DNA of 64,000 bases from Pelobacter seleniigenes DSM 18267 (GTDB lineage Bacteria > Desulfobacterota > Desulfuromonadia > Desulfuromonadales > Geopsychrobacteraceae). How positions within the stretch are numbered: position 1 is the stretch's first letter; each line of letters starts with the position of its first letter. Under the pieces are notes generated by a model that was given only the letters and a program-made list of their open reading frames with translations, was not told where the DNA came from and ran no database searches. Position numbers and translations under genes: made by a program. Location: contig NZ_JOMG01000002.1 in assembly GCF_000711225.1 (NCBI RefSeq), forward strand, positions 2,740,501 to 2,804,500, read 5' to 3'. Positions 1 through 8,859 of the stretch are shown here, piece after piece.

Positions 1-1325
1 AGGTCATGGATACTGCCGGAAAAGGAAATCACCGTCGCTGCTTCGGCGATGAGTTCCGAAGCGCTCGGCCCGATAATATGCACGCCGAGGATCCGGCCAC
101 TGTCGGGAGTCGCCAGGACCTTGACAAAACCTTCGCTCATACCGGTGCACAGGGCACGGCCATTGGCGGCGAAGAAAAACTTGCCGGACCGGTAGTCGAC
201 TTTGTTCTCTTTGAGCTCCGTTTCACTGCTTCCCACGGTGGCCACCTCGGGCCAGGTATAGGTGACTGCCGGAACGGTGTTGTAGTGAACCGTCGATTTC
301 TGCCCGGCCAGACGCTCCGCAAAAACGACCCCTTCCTCACTGGCTTTGTGGGCCAGCATCGGGCCCGGAACCAGGTCGCCGATGGCGTAGATTCCTGCGA
401 CCTTGGTTTGAAAATCCGCGTCGACCTCGAGTTGGCCCTGCTTGTTCGGGACCAGGCCGACATTCTCCAGGCCGAGCCCTTCGGTTTGGGCGCGCCGCCC
501 GGTGGCAACCAGGATCTTGTCGCACTTGATCTGCTGTTCCCCTTTGGCGCCGGAGACCGTGGCGATCAGGCCGTCGGCGGTTTTTTCCATTTTTTCCAGC
601 TTGGTCTTCAGCAGGATCTCGATACCCTGTTTTTTCAGGCTGCGTTGCAGGGTCTGGGCGATTTGCGGATCGGTGGCGGGGAGGATCTGCGGCAGCATCT
701 CCACGACAGTGACTTTGGCACCCAGCCGGCTCCAGACCGAACCCATCTCCAGACCGATGACGCCGCCACCGACCACGAGCAGATGTTTGGGCACCTCGGT
801 CAGGCTCAGCGCATCGCGGGCGTTGATGACATCGGTTCCATCAAAAGGCAGGTGGGGCAGCTCGAATGCCGCACTGCCGGTCGCCAGCAGGATGGTTTTG
901 GCCGCTATTGTGTTGGTCCCTTCGGCGGAGATGATCTTGACTGTCTTGCTTGACTGGCTGGCCGGTTGCAGTTCCGCAGTTCCGGTGATCCGGTCAATTT
1001 TATGTTTCTTGAACAGCCCTTCAATGCCGCCGGTCAGCTTGTCGATGATCCCCTGTTTGCGGGCCATCAGCTGGGCCAGGTTCAGACTGACTTCGCCGAC
1101 TTCGATGCCGTGTTCGGCAAATTCATGTCTGGTGCGGGCAAAATGTTCGCTCGATTCGAGCAGCGCCTTGCTCGGGATACACCCTTCGTTGAGGCAAACT
1201 CCGCCTAAGGTCGCGCGTTTTTCGATCACCGCGACAGTAAACCCGAGCTGGGCGGCGCGGATCGCGGCGACATAGCCGCCGGGGCCTGCGCCGATAACGA
1301 TCAGATCATAAGTCTTGTCAGACAT
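1..1325 (-). CDS. lpdA: Dihydrolipoyl dehydrogenase (E3), 3' end outside the window
   Basis: FAD/NAD-dependent E3 subunit that reoxidises the dihydrolipoyl arm of 2-oxo-acid dehydrogenase complexes. About 441 codons are visible. The N-terminus has the FAD-binding motif GAGPGG (residues 12-17) and the redox disulfide motif CLNEGC (C44, C49); a second nucleotide-binding motif GGGVIG lies mid-protein. The reading frame is still open at base 1, inside the dimerisation domain, so the catalytic His-Glu end is not visible. The ATG at 1325 is preceded by AAGGAG. It is the third gene of the sucA-sucB-lpdA operon, 74 bp after sucB, so it most likely serves 2-oxoglutarate dehydrogenase, although E3 subunits can be shared with other complexes. 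Confidence 0.95.
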   Translation of the reverse strand, partial: MSDKTYDLIVIGAGPGGYVAAIRAAQLGFTVAVIEKRATLGGVCLNEGCIPSKALLESSEHFARTRHEFAEHGIEVGEVSLNLAQLMARKQGIIDKLTGGIEGLFKKHKIDRITGTAELQPASQSSKTVKIISAEGTNTIAAKTILLATGSAAFELPHLPFDGTDVINARDALSLTEVPKHLLVVGGGVIGLEMGSVWSRLGAKVTVVEMLPQILPATDPQIAQTLQRSLKKQGIEILLKTKLEKMEKTADGLIATVSGAKGEQQIKCDKILVATGRRAQTEGLGLENVGLVPNKQGQLEVDADFQTKVAGIYAIGDLVPGPMLAHKASEEGVVFAERLAGQKSTVHYNTVPAVTYTWPEVATVGSSETELKENKVDYRSGKFFFAANGRALCTGMSEGFVKVLATPDSGRILGVHIIGPSASELIAEAATVISFSGSIHD

Positions 1326-1399
1326 GGGAACTCCTTTTTAGCTGCGCTCCGGAAACGTTCATCCTCTTGACGGCTGGTTCCTCTTTCAGCGTGCGGAAC

Positions 1400-2656
1400 T
1401 CAGACTTTCAGCAACAGGGTTTCCGGGTTGTCAATGTAGGTTTTGACCTGTTTGAGAAAGGTGACCGCCTGTTGCCCGTCAATGATGCGGTGATCGTAGC
1501 TCAAGGCCAGATTCATGATCGGGCGGATGACAATCTCTCCATCACGGACCACGGGGCGATCCTGGATTCCGTGCATGCCGAGGATCGCGCTCTGTGGCGG
1601 ATTAAGCAGCGGTGTCGAGAGGACCGAGCCATACACGCCGCCATTGGTGATGGTAAAGGTGCCGCCCTGCAGCTCATCGAGGGTCAGCTTGCCGGAATTG
1701 GCCCGTTCGGCAAAGTCACGGATGATGGTTTCAATCTCGTGGAAGTCGAGGCTGTCGGTGTCGCGAACGACCGGAACCACCAGGCCGCGTTTACTGCCGA
1801 CGGCAATGCCGATATCGTAATAGTTGTGATAGACGATATCGTTGCCGTCGATGCTGGCATTGACTTCCGGATGCTCTTTCAGGGCCTCGGCACAGGCTTT
1901 GACGAAAAAGGACATGAAGCCGAGGGAACAGCCGTATTTTTTTTGGAATGCTTCTTTGTAGTCTTTGCGCAGCTGGATCACCCGACTCATGTCGGCCTCA
2001 TTGAAGGTGGTCAGCATGGCGGTTTCCTGCTTGGCCTTCATCAGGTGTTCCGCCACCTTTTTGCGCAGCTGGGACATGGGGACCCGTTTAATCCGGTCGG
2101 CGGCGGCTTTCGCCGGGGCAGGTGCGGGTTGCTGGGGGGCTTTTTCTTCTGCCGGTTTAGGGGCAACCTGTTCCGTTTTGGGGGACTGCTCCGGCAGGTC
2201 ATCGACCAGAATCCGGCCGTCGCGACCGCTCCCTTTCACCTGGGACAGATCGATGCCGCGCTCCGCGGCGATCTTTTTGACCGCCGGGTTCATCGGTGTG
2301 GCCTGGGCGGTTGTCGGTTCTGGTTTTCCCTCTTCTGCTGGCGCAGCTGGTGGTGGGGTTTTTTCCTGCTCGGCGGAGTTCGCTGGCGGTTCCGGCTGGG
2401 CCTCATCGCTGCTGTCCGGTTGGGCCGCTGACTCATCTATGCGACCGATGACCGCCCCGATTTCAACGGTCTCTCCGGCTTCGACCAGGATGGTCAGCTT
2501 GCCGGACACTTCGGCATTCAACTCGACGTTGACCTTCTCGGTCTCCAGTTCCATGAGCAAATCGTCTTTTTCAACGAACTCGCCGTTTTTCTTGAACCAT
2601 TCGCCAATTTCCGCTTCAACGATCGATTCGCCTACCTGGGGAACAATGATATCCAT
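1400..2656 (-). CDS. sucB: 2-oxoglutarate dehydrogenase E2, dihydrolipoyl succinyltransferase
   Basis: Transfers the succinyl group from the lipoyl arm to CoA in the TCA cycle. The protein has 418 residues. An N-terminal lipoyl domain carries the lipoylated lysine K41 in ETEKVNVEL. A Pro/Ala/Glu-rich linker follows, then a peripheral-subunit-binding domain around residues 115-150 (GSGRDGRILVDDL). The C-terminal catalytic domain ends with SYDHRIIDG (H389, D393). The chosen start, MDIIVPQVGES at 2656, is the normal E2 N-terminus and has a GGAGAGG ribosome site; the frame stays open another 41 codons upstream into sucA, but that extension is not E2-like. It lies 22 bp after sucA. Lipoylation requires LipA, encoded 3 kb upstream. 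Confidence 0.96.
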   Translation of the reverse strand: MDIIVPQVGESIVEAEIGEWFKKNGEFVEKDDLLMELETEKVNVELNAEVSGKLTILVEAGETVEIGAVIGRIDESAAQPDSSDEAQPEPPANSAEQEKTPPPAAPAEEGKPEPTTAQATPMNPAVKKIAAERGIDLSQVKGSGRDGRILVDDLPEQSPKTEQVAPKPAEEKAPQQPAPAPAKAAADRIKRVPMSQLRKKVAEHLMKAKQETAMLTTFNEADMSRVIQLRKDYKEAFQKKYGCSLGFMSFFVKACAEALKEHPEVNASIDGNDIVYHNYYDIGIAVGSKRGLVVPVVRDTDSLDFHEIETIIRDFAERANSGKLTLDELQGGTFTITNGGVYGSVLSTPLLNPPQSAILGMHGIQDRPVVRDGEIVIRPIMNLALSYDHRIIDGQQAVTFLKQVKTYIDNPETLLLKV

Positions 2657-2678
2657 AGAGAACCTCTCCACGATTGAA

Positions 2679-5354
2679 TTAAAGGGTTGCGAACGCTTTT
2701 TCCAGAATCTGCTGCTGCTCGATCTTGTGAATACGGTGCGAGCCGACTGCGGTACTGGCGGAGCGTTTGCGGCCGACATACACCGGTTCCTTGCCGATCA
2801 GTTCGCGCAGCAGGGGGCGTAAATGGTCCCAGCCGCCACCGTTGCCGGGTTCCTCCTGAACCCAGTAATATTCCACATCGTTCCGGTATGGTGCCAGGAT
2901 CTCCTGGAGCAGTTCCGTGTGCAGCGGATATAATTGTTCGATGCGGACAATGGCAACGTCGTTGTGGCCACCTTCGGAGCGCTGGTTGAGCAGTTCATAA
3001 TAGATTTTGCCGGAGCAGAGCAAAACCCTGCGGCAGTCGGTCGGCGCGAGATCGTCAGGGAGGATTTCGCGGAAATGGCCGCTGCTCAGCTCGGCGAGGC
3101 TGGAAACACAGGCCGGGTGGCGCAGCAGCGCCTTCGGAGTGGCCACAATCAGCGGCCGCCGGTAAGCGGTCCTGACCTGGCGGCGCAGCACGTGAAAAAA
3201 TTGGGCCGGGGTGCTGGGATTGACCACCTGCATGTTGTTGTCGGCGCAGAGTTGCAGGTAACGCTCAATGCGCGCGCTCGAATGTTCGGGGCCCTGGCCT
3301 TCGTAGCCATGGGGGAGGAACATAGCCAGACCGGTCGGACGATCCCACTTGGCCAGGCTGCTGGCAATGAATTGATCGATAATGACCTGGGCGCCGTTGG
3401 CAAAATCACCGAACTGGGCTTCCCAGATGGTCAGGTCGTCCGGGGTCTCAACGGAATACCCGTAATCAAAGCCGAGCACCGCTGCTTCCGAGAGCATGCT
3501 GTTGAAGGCATCAAAGCGGCAGCCTGCACTGCGGGCGATGTCGGCCAGGGCGGTGTACTCCCGGCCGGTTTTGATGTCATAAAGGGTCGCATGACGATGG
3601 TTGAAGGTGCCGCGCCGGGAGTCCTGGCCGGACAGGCGGATCGACGTCCCTTCATTGACCAGGCTGGCGAAGGCCAGGGCTTCGGCGGTGCCCCAGTCGA
3701 TGGCCTGTTCCTTTTCGGCCACAACGGTACGGCGTTTCTTCAGCAGCGTGGCGATTTTCCGGTGCGGGGTAAAATCGGCCGGGATGCTGGTGAGGGTTTC
3801 ACTGAGTCCTTGCAGGGTGGTTTCGGCGACCCCGGTTTCAACCCGCTTGAAGCTGAACTCGCGGTCAATGTGCGACCACTGTTTGAGGAAGATCTCGTGC
3901 AGGGGACAGATCTCGCGGTTCAGGGCTTCTTCCAGGGCCGCATCAATATCATCGGCAATTTTCTGCAGTTCCGCTTCCTGGAATCCTTCGAACAGCAGCT
4001 GGTTCTTGTAGATATCGGCAGTCAGCGGATGATTCTTGATCTTTTCGTACATCAGCGGCTGGGTGAAGAAGGGCTCGTCCCCTTCGTTATGACCGTAACG
4101 CCGATAGCAGATCACTTCAATGACCACATCTTTGCGAAATTTCTGGCGGAATTCGATGGCCATGGTGGCGGCCTGAATCAATGCTTCCGGATCATCGCCG
4201 TGGACATGGAAGATCGGCGACATGAGCATTTTGGCGATATCGGTCGGATAGCAGGTCGAGCGGGCGTCCACGGGCAGGGTGGTAAAGCCGATCTGGTTGT
4301 TGATGACGACATGCAGGGTGCCGCCGGTTTTATAGCCGGCCAGCTGCGACAGATTGAGGGTTTCCGCCACGATTCCCTGCCCGGCGAAGGCCGCATCTCC
4401 GTGAATCAGCAGCGGCATGGCGTTGTATTCACCGTTGTCCATGCGGTCCTGGCGGGCGCGGCATTTGCCTTCGACCACCGGATTGACCGCCTCCAGGTGG
4501 CTGGGATTAGACGCCAGCGAGACATGGATGCAGCCGGAGGTGAAGCAGCGGTCGGTGGAGTAGCCTTTATGGTACTTGACGTCCCCTTCGCCGACGATTT
4601 TATAGCGTTCGTTATCGGCAAATTCGGCAAACATGTTTTCGAGGGGTTTTTCGAAGATATTGGCCAGGACATTGAGCCGGCCACGGTGGGCCATGCCGAT
4701 GACGACATGTTTCATGTTCATGCTCGCCGCAGTTTCGATCAGGTGGTCGAGCAGGGGAATGACCGATTCCGCCCCTTCCAGCGAAAAGCGTTTCTGGCCG
4801 ACGAACTTCCGGTGGAGAAAGGATTCGAACTTGCTCGCCTTGAGCAGCATCTTCATGGTGGCGAGTTTTTTCTCCCTACTCAAGGCTGAACGGTTGCGAG
4901 CTTCTTCGGCTTTTTCCTGCAGCCATTTGCGCTCTTCCGGAATGGGAATGTGCATGAACTCCATCCCCAGGGAACTGCAGTAGGTCTGCTTGAGAATATC
5001 GACGATCTCTTTGAGGGTTGCCTGCGGCAGGATAAAGTTGTCGGTCGCAAAGGTGCGGTTGAGATCGCTCTCCTCAAGCCCGAATTCGGAGATCTGCAGC
5101 AGGGGGTGTTCCAGGGAACAGGGGGTCAGCGGATCGACACAGGCATAGATATGACCGATATCGCGATAGCGGCGGATCAGTGACTGGACCGCGGCCGGTT
5201 TGTGGTCCGGGGCGAGACTGTCGCGGTTTTCCATTCCCAGCTCAAAGCCTTGAAAGAATGATCGCCATTCTTCCGGAACCTGTTGCGGGTCGGTTTTATA
5301 CAGCTGATACTGGGATTCGATCCACTGTGGACTGGTACTGTCAATTACGCTCAT
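2679..5354 (-). CDS. sucA: 2-oxoglutarate dehydrogenase E1 component
   Basis: Thiamine-diphosphate enzyme that decarboxylates 2-oxoglutarate and succinylates the E2 lipoyl arm. The 891 residues are close to the usual 900-940. The E1 N-terminal segment (SPQWIESQY) is present. HRGRLN (223-228) and the ThDP/Mg motif GDAAFAGQG (from 319) with NNQIGF (352-357) are intact, and GHNEGDEP lies further on. It is the first gene of the sucA-sucB-lpdA operon. The 165 bp between it and the upstream thioesterase gene are AT-rich and probably hold the promoter. A complete OGDH complex implies a TCA cycle able to run oxidatively. Confidence 0.97.
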   Translation of the reverse strand: MSVIDSTSPQWIESQYQLYKTDPQQVPEEWRSFFQGFELGMENRDSLAPDHKPAAVQSLIRRYRDIGHIYACVDPLTPCSLEHPLLQISEFGLEESDLNRTFATDNFILPQATLKEIVDILKQTYCSSLGMEFMHIPIPEERKWLQEKAEEARNRSALSREKKLATMKMLLKASKFESFLHRKFVGQKRFSLEGAESVIPLLDHLIETAASMNMKHVVIGMAHRGRLNVLANIFEKPLENMFAEFADNERYKIVGEGDVKYHKGYSTDRCFTSGCIHVSLASNPSHLEAVNPVVEGKCRARQDRMDNGEYNAMPLLIHGDAAFAGQGIVAETLNLSQLAGYKTGGTLHVVINNQIGFTTLPVDARSTCYPTDIAKMLMSPIFHVHGDDPEALIQAATMAIEFRQKFRKDVVIEVICYRRYGHNEGDEPFFTQPLMYEKIKNHPLTADIYKNQLLFEGFQEAELQKIADDIDAALEEALNREICPLHEIFLKQWSHIDREFSFKRVETGVAETTLQGLSETLTSIPADFTPHRKIATLLKKRRTVVAEKEQAIDWGTAEALAFASLVNEGTSIRLSGQDSRRGTFNHRHATLYDIKTGREYTALADIARSAGCRFDAFNSMLSEAAVLGFDYGYSVETPDDLTIWEAQFGDFANGAQVIIDQFIASSLAKWDRPTGLAMFLPHGYEGQGPEHSSARIERYLQLCADNNMQVVNPSTPAQFFHVLRRQVRTAYRRPLIVATPKALLRHPACVSSLAELSSGHFREILPDDLAPTDCRRVLLCSGKIYYELLNQRSEGGHNDVAIVRIEQLYPLHTELLQEILAPYRNDVEYYWVQEEPGNGGGWDHLRPLLRELIGKEPVYVGRKRSASTAVGSHRIHKIEQQQILEKAFATL

Positions 5355-5519
5355 TCTCTAGCTCACCATCGTCATCGGAGGAAAATAAATTAAACTTTGC
5401 CAGTATAAAGCAGCTGCCAAATTGCCGCAATAAAAGCAGTGAAATAAATGACCCAGGCGCAGAATAAAACGACCGGAGCAGGAGGCTGCGGTTGATTGGC
5501 CGGGGGGAGGGCGCTACGC

Positions 5520-5882
5520 TCAGGGCTGGTCGGCCAGTGCCACCGGTTTGCCTTTGTCATCCAGGCCGACAAACGAGACCGTGACATTAAAGACTTCGTA
5601 TTCGCTGGCGGCACCGGGCGCATCGGCAAAGACATCGACATTATAGGTGACCGACGTCGTTCCCTGGCGGACTTTGCTCATATGAAAACGGAGGATGGAG
5701 CCGTTTTCGACGCGCTGGCGGAAGCGGCAGGCGTCCATACCGACGGTAACCATGTTGCGACCGGGAAAATCCCTTGAGGCGGCCATCCAGGCATTTTCAT
5801 CGACCCATTTGAGCATGACGCCTCCAAACAGGTAGCCGTGATGGTTGAGGTGCTCCGGGCGCACAATCGTAAAATTATCCAT
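5520..5882 (-). CDS. Acyl-CoA thioesterase, hotdog fold (YciA/BFIT type)
   Basis: Predicted to hydrolyse acyl-CoA to free acid and CoA in the cytoplasm. The 120-residue protein is one hotdog domain. The stretch NHHGYLFGGVMLKWVDENA (residues 13-31) matches the family signature, with the glycine-rich turn and the catalytic Asp/Glu region on the long helix. It starts 5 bp after the lipA stop codon, so the two are probably co-transcribed. The substrate chain length cannot be read from the sequence. Confidence 0.85.
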   Translation of the reverse strand: MDNFTIVRPEHLNHHGYLFGGVMLKWVDENAWMAASRDFPGRNMVTVGMDACRFRQRVENGSILRFHMSKVRQGTTSVTYNVDVFADAPGAASEYEVFNVTVSFVGLDDKGKPVALADQP

Positions 5883-5887
5883 GGCAG

Positions 5888-6757
5888 TTATTCCTGGCTG
5901 GCGGAAAATTGTTCTTCGGCATGATAGGACGATCTGACCAGCGGGCCAGCTTCGACATGCTCAAAGCCCAGCTCTCGCCCTTGCTGAGCGAGGGCGGCAA
6001 ACTCGTTCGGGGTGACGTAACGCTGGACCGGAAAGTGTTCCCTGGTCGGAGCCAGGTACTGCCCCAGGGTCAGCAGCTGGCAGCCGTACTGGCGCAGATC
6101 GGTCATGACCTGCAGCACTTCGTCGTGCTCTTCCCCCATGCCCAGCATCAGGCCCGATTTAGTGACGATAGTCGGGTCCTGGCGGTGGACCTCAGCCAGC
6201 AGCGCCAGGCTGCGCTGATATTCAGCCTCGGGACGGACCTGCGTGTAGAGCCGGGGGACGGTTTCAATGTTATGGCCGAGGATATCGGGATGGGCTGCGA
6301 CAATCTGCGCCAGCGCGGCCCAATCGCCCTGCAGGTCGGGAATCAGCAGCTCGATCTTGCATCCGGCCGCGGCCTGGCGGATTTCCCTGATCAAGGCGGC
6401 AAACTGAGCCGCTCCGCCATCGGCCAGATCATCCCGGGTGACCGAGGTGATGACGGCATGGCGCAGCCGCAGTTCGGCCACTGCCGCCGCAACTTTGGCC
6501 GGTTCCAACGGATCCGGGGCCGCCAATGGGCCGCTGCCGACGTTACAGAAACGGCAATGACGGCTACAGGTGCTGCCGAGAATCATGAAGGTGGCGGTGC
6601 CTTTGCTCCAGCACTCCCCCTGATTGGGGCAGGCGGCGCTGCGACAGACCGAGTTCAGGCCGTTCTGGCGGTGATAGCGGTCGATGCGGGCATAATTGGC
6701 TCCAGCCGGAAATTTCACCTTCAGCCAGTCCGGTTTTCTCAGGGGCTCTTCTTTCAT
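5888..6757 (-). CDS. lipA: Lipoyl synthase
   Basis: Radical-SAM enzyme that inserts two sulfurs into protein-bound octanoyl groups to make lipoate. It has two iron-sulfur sites: the auxiliary cluster motif C-x4-C-x5-C (C38, C43, C49) and the radical-SAM motif CSRHCRFC (C64, C68, C71). The conserved ending GPLVRSSYHA is present. The start at 6757 (MKEEPLRKP, 289 aa) is preferred because it has GGAG nine bases upstream and fits family length; the open frame extends to 6859 without similarity. No lipB octanoyltransferase or lplA ligase is seen nearby. Its closeness to sucB, whose E2 needs lipoate, makes functional sense. Confidence 0.96.
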   Translation of the reverse strand: MKEEPLRKPDWLKVKFPAGANYARIDRYHRQNGLNSVCRSAACPNQGECWSKGTATFMILGSTCSRHCRFCNVGSGPLAAPDPLEPAKVAAAVAELRLRHAVITSVTRDDLADGGAAQFAALIREIRQAAAGCKIELLIPDLQGDWAALAQIVAAHPDILGHNIETVPRLYTQVRPEAEYQRSLALLAEVHRQDPTIVTKSGLMLGMGEEHDEVLQVMTDLRQYGCQLLTLGQYLAPTREHFPVQRYVTPNEFAALAQQGRELGFEHVEAGPLVRSSYHAEEQFSASQE

Positions 6758-6819
6758 CGGGCGACTCCATTGCCGCTTGCGGCAGCTCGCCATGATAGGC
6801 CGGAGCTGCCGTGCAGACA

Positions 6820-6856
6820 AAAACAGAGGGCCTGATCGTCGTTCGCGACCAGGCCC
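6820..6856 (-). terminator. Rho-independent terminator of the rubredoxin gene
   Basis: An inverted repeat GGGCCTG/CAGGCCC (6828-6834 and 6850-6856) encloses GTCG-TTCG-CGAC, a stem capped by a UUCG-type tetraloop. Read on the minus strand it is followed by TCTGTTTTTG. It lies 29 bp after the rubredoxin stop codon and before lipA. Confidence 0.7.
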
Positions 6857-6884
6857 CATGTCCTAAATCAGGTTTAGCAAAAAA

Positions 6885-7043
6885 TCATGCGGGCTCGAAG
6901 TTGGACTTGTCGACACCGCACAACGGACAGACCCAGTCTTCCGGAATATCTTCGAAACTGGTGCCCGGTTCAATTCCGCCATCGGGATCGCCGACTTCGG
7001 GATCATAGATATAGTCACATACAACACAGCGATACTTTTGCAT
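6885..7043 (-). CDS. Rubredoxin
   Basis: Small electron carrier with one Fe(Cys)4 centre. The 52-residue product has both cysteine pairs, CVVC (C6, C9) and CPLC (C39, C42), the aromatic core (Y4, Y11, Y13, W37), and the hallmark segments [11 protein letters not shown] and [10 protein letters not shown]. The start at 7043 is preceded by a perfect AAGGAGG. It is a single-gene unit with its own terminator. In anaerobes rubredoxin commonly serves oxygen or superoxide detoxification, but no partner such as rubrerythrin or superoxide reductase is visible here. Confidence 0.97.
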   Translation of the reverse strand: MQKYRCVVCDYIYDPEVGDPDGGIEPGTSFEDIPEDWVCPLCGVDKSNFEPA

Positions 7044-7135
7044 TGGAGCCTCCTTGGGATCAGATTTGAAATGTTCTGCACATTAGCAGAATCGGTTAAA
7101 TATTACAATACTGGTAATATATAATTTTTGTCACA

Positions 7136-7795
7136 TCAGATCATTTCCAGCAGGGCGGCGACGGTTTTTTCAATTCCCGTGGCGGCTTCGCTGATCCGGC
7201 CGGCCAGCATGTAGGCCGGGCTGGAGATAATTTTGTTCTCTTTGTCGATGACCAGCTCTTCGACCGGACAGGCGACATGGGTGGCGCCCATGGCGGTCAA
7301 TGCTGCGGCCACATCCTTATCCGTACCGATGGTCAGCTGATGCGGCAGCTGTTCCTTGCCGAGCACCCGGGCAACCAGGGCTGGGGCAATACAGACCGCA
7401 GCAAGGGGTTTACGGGCCGCGACAATCTCTTTGACCAACCGCGCGACCTCCGGGTTGACCTCGCAATCGGGGCCGGTAAAGGCGAAGTCACAGAGGTTTT
7501 TAGCGGCCCCGAAGCCGCCCGGAATCATCAGGGCATCAAGGTCGGCGGCCTTGATTTTTTTGATGTCGGTAATATTGCCGCGGGCGATGCGGGCTGACTC
7601 TTCCAGCACGCTGCGGGTTGCTCCTTCGACCGGCTCACCGGTCAGGTGATTGACCACGGCAAGCTCCACGTCCGGGGCCATCATCACCACTTCAGCCCCG
7701 GCCCGGTCAAGGGCCAGCAAGGTGATCACCGCTTCATGAATTTCACTGCCGTCGTAGACACCGCAACCTGAAAGTATGACACCGACTTTTGCCAT
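7136..7795 (-). CDS. elbB: ElbB-type DJ-1/PfpI family protein (isoprenoid biosynthesis glyoxalase ElbB)
   Basis: The 219-residue protein belongs to the class I glutamine-amidotransferase-like/DJ-1 superfamily. It starts MAKVGVILSGCGVYDGSEIHE, typical of ElbB (SCRP-27A), and has the nucleophile elbow with cysteine in AAVCIAPALVA around residue 138. E. coli ElbB has weak glyoxalase activity and was linked to isoprenoid synthesis; the physiological role is unsettled. The start has a strong GCAGGAGG site. It is separated from rubredoxin and the XRE regulator by ordinary intergenic gaps, so it may be its own unit. Confidence 0.88.
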   Translation of the reverse strand: MAKVGVILSGCGVYDGSEIHEAVITLLALDRAGAEVVMMAPDVELAVVNHLTGEPVEGATRSVLEESARIARGNITDIKKIKAADLDALMIPGGFGAAKNLCDFAFTGPDCEVNPEVARLVKEIVAARKPLAAVCIAPALVARVLGKEQLPHQLTIGTDKDVAAALTAMGATHVACPVEELVIDKENKIISSPAYMLAGRISEAATGIEKTVAALLEMI

Positions 7796-7923
7796 GGGAA
7801 CCTCCTGCTTCGGGGGAAAGGCCTGTTTACTGCGTCCGTTTCATGCGTGTCCTGCAAACCTCTGCTGTAAATTAAAACATACCAGAAAGCAGCTGCTTTG
7901 CTTGCCCGACAGCCACACCTCGA

Positions 7924-8517
7924 TCAATTTCTGGTGTAGAGCACGGCAATCCCCCGGGCAATCTCATTGCCGAGGGCTTTAAGACTATGTGGTTCGTTGG
8001 AGTCCCAGTAAACCGAATCGCCGGCTTCCAGGATATAGGTTTCCGCACCGTGTTTGAGCTCAACTCGACCTTCGATGATATAGAAAAACTCCTCTCCGGT
8101 GTGGCGCACCGGTTGGGACTGTTCGGTCTGGGCAGGGTCGAATTCCACCAGGAACGGCTCCATATGCTTATGTTTTTTGCCATAGGCGAGGGAGTGGTAA
8201 AAATACGGCTGAGGGGCTCCGCCATGGCTGGGGCGACGGTTCATCCGGTTGGATTCTCCGGCCCGCACCACCAGACACTTCTGGGTGTTGTCTTCTTCCT
8301 CAAAAAAAGTTTGCAGCGGAACCTTGAGGGCTTTCGATATGCGCAACAGCGTGGCCAGGGGCGGAATAACCTGATCGTTTTCAATCTGGGAAAGCAACGG
8401 TTTGGAGAGCTCTGTCACCTGGGACAGATCCTGCAGTGTCATGCGCTGCTTCTGGCGTAATTCACGAATGGTCAGGCCGATCCGCAGTTCCTTGACTTCC
8501 GCTCTGTATTCATCCAT
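7924..8517 (-). CDS. XRE-family regulator with C-terminal cupin domain
   Basis: Cytoplasmic transcription regulator of 197 residues. An N-terminal helix-turn-helix (about residues 12-67, with LSKPLLSQIEND as the recognition region) is followed by a small-molecule-binding cupin (about 120-190, with HTGEEFFYIIEGRVEL and the second motif GDSVYWDSNEPH). This architecture matches PuuR/SutR-like regulators of amino-acid, polyamine or sulfur metabolism. The ligand is unknown. It is transcribed away from the HAD gene, with 342 bp of shared upstream DNA. Confidence 0.9.
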   Translation of the reverse strand: MDEYRAEVKELRIGLTIRELRQKQRMTLQDLSQVTELSKPLLSQIENDQVIPPLATLLRISKALKVPLQTFFEEEDNTQKCLVVRAGESNRMNRRPSHGGAPQPYFYHSLAYGKKHKHMEPFLVEFDPAQTEQSQPVRHTGEEFFYIIEGRVELKHGAETYILEAGDSVYWDSNEPHSLKALGNEIARGIAVLYTRN

Positions 8518-8859
8518 GGCATTTGTTCCTTGGTTAGGTCACTGTTGGATTTAATCTTTTAGCCTTCATTGCCAACTCAGTCAAGAGACTTTGCGGCCCG
8601 GGAGCCGCTTCTGGCAGGCTTCCGGGCCATGCTCGGGTCGTTTTGCCCGCGCTGAGGAGCGCCTTCTCTGCCCGCCTGGAAAACGATCGGAATGGCATTG
8701 ACCGTGGATCGGGAGGACGAAATGTCTGGCATTGGAAGGAACCTTGCCGCTATGCTAGTGTCCCCCATGGCCGATTATTCCCTGCAGTGTCGGCCCAGCA
8801 GTGCCCCAGAAGAGAGTTGGATAAGTCGACCTGACCAGCTATACTGAGCCGGAGTCCGC
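8518..8859. other. Intergenic region between divergent genes
   Basis: Holds the promoters of the XRE-cupin gene (left) and the HAD gene (right). A long imperfect inverted repeat, GGCCCGGGAGCC with GGCTTCCGGGCC, lies around 8597-8628. It has no adjacent T-run, so it is not an obvious terminator and may be an operator or an old repeat. Short open frames here have no ribosome site or recognisable composition. Confidence 0.4.

Noticed and set aside
6-953. Long plus-strand open frame opposite lpdA
   Set aside because: It is antisense to the clear E3 protein, has no family features, and its residue composition is that of a GC-rich shadow frame.
2934-4889. 651-codon plus-strand frame opposite sucA
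   Set aside because: Antisense shadow of a well-conserved enzyme gene; no ribosome site or recognisable motif.
8577-8768. Short minus-strand frame in the XRE/HAD intergenic region
   Set aside because: No ribosome-binding site, low-complexity basic product, and the region is better explained as divergent promoters.
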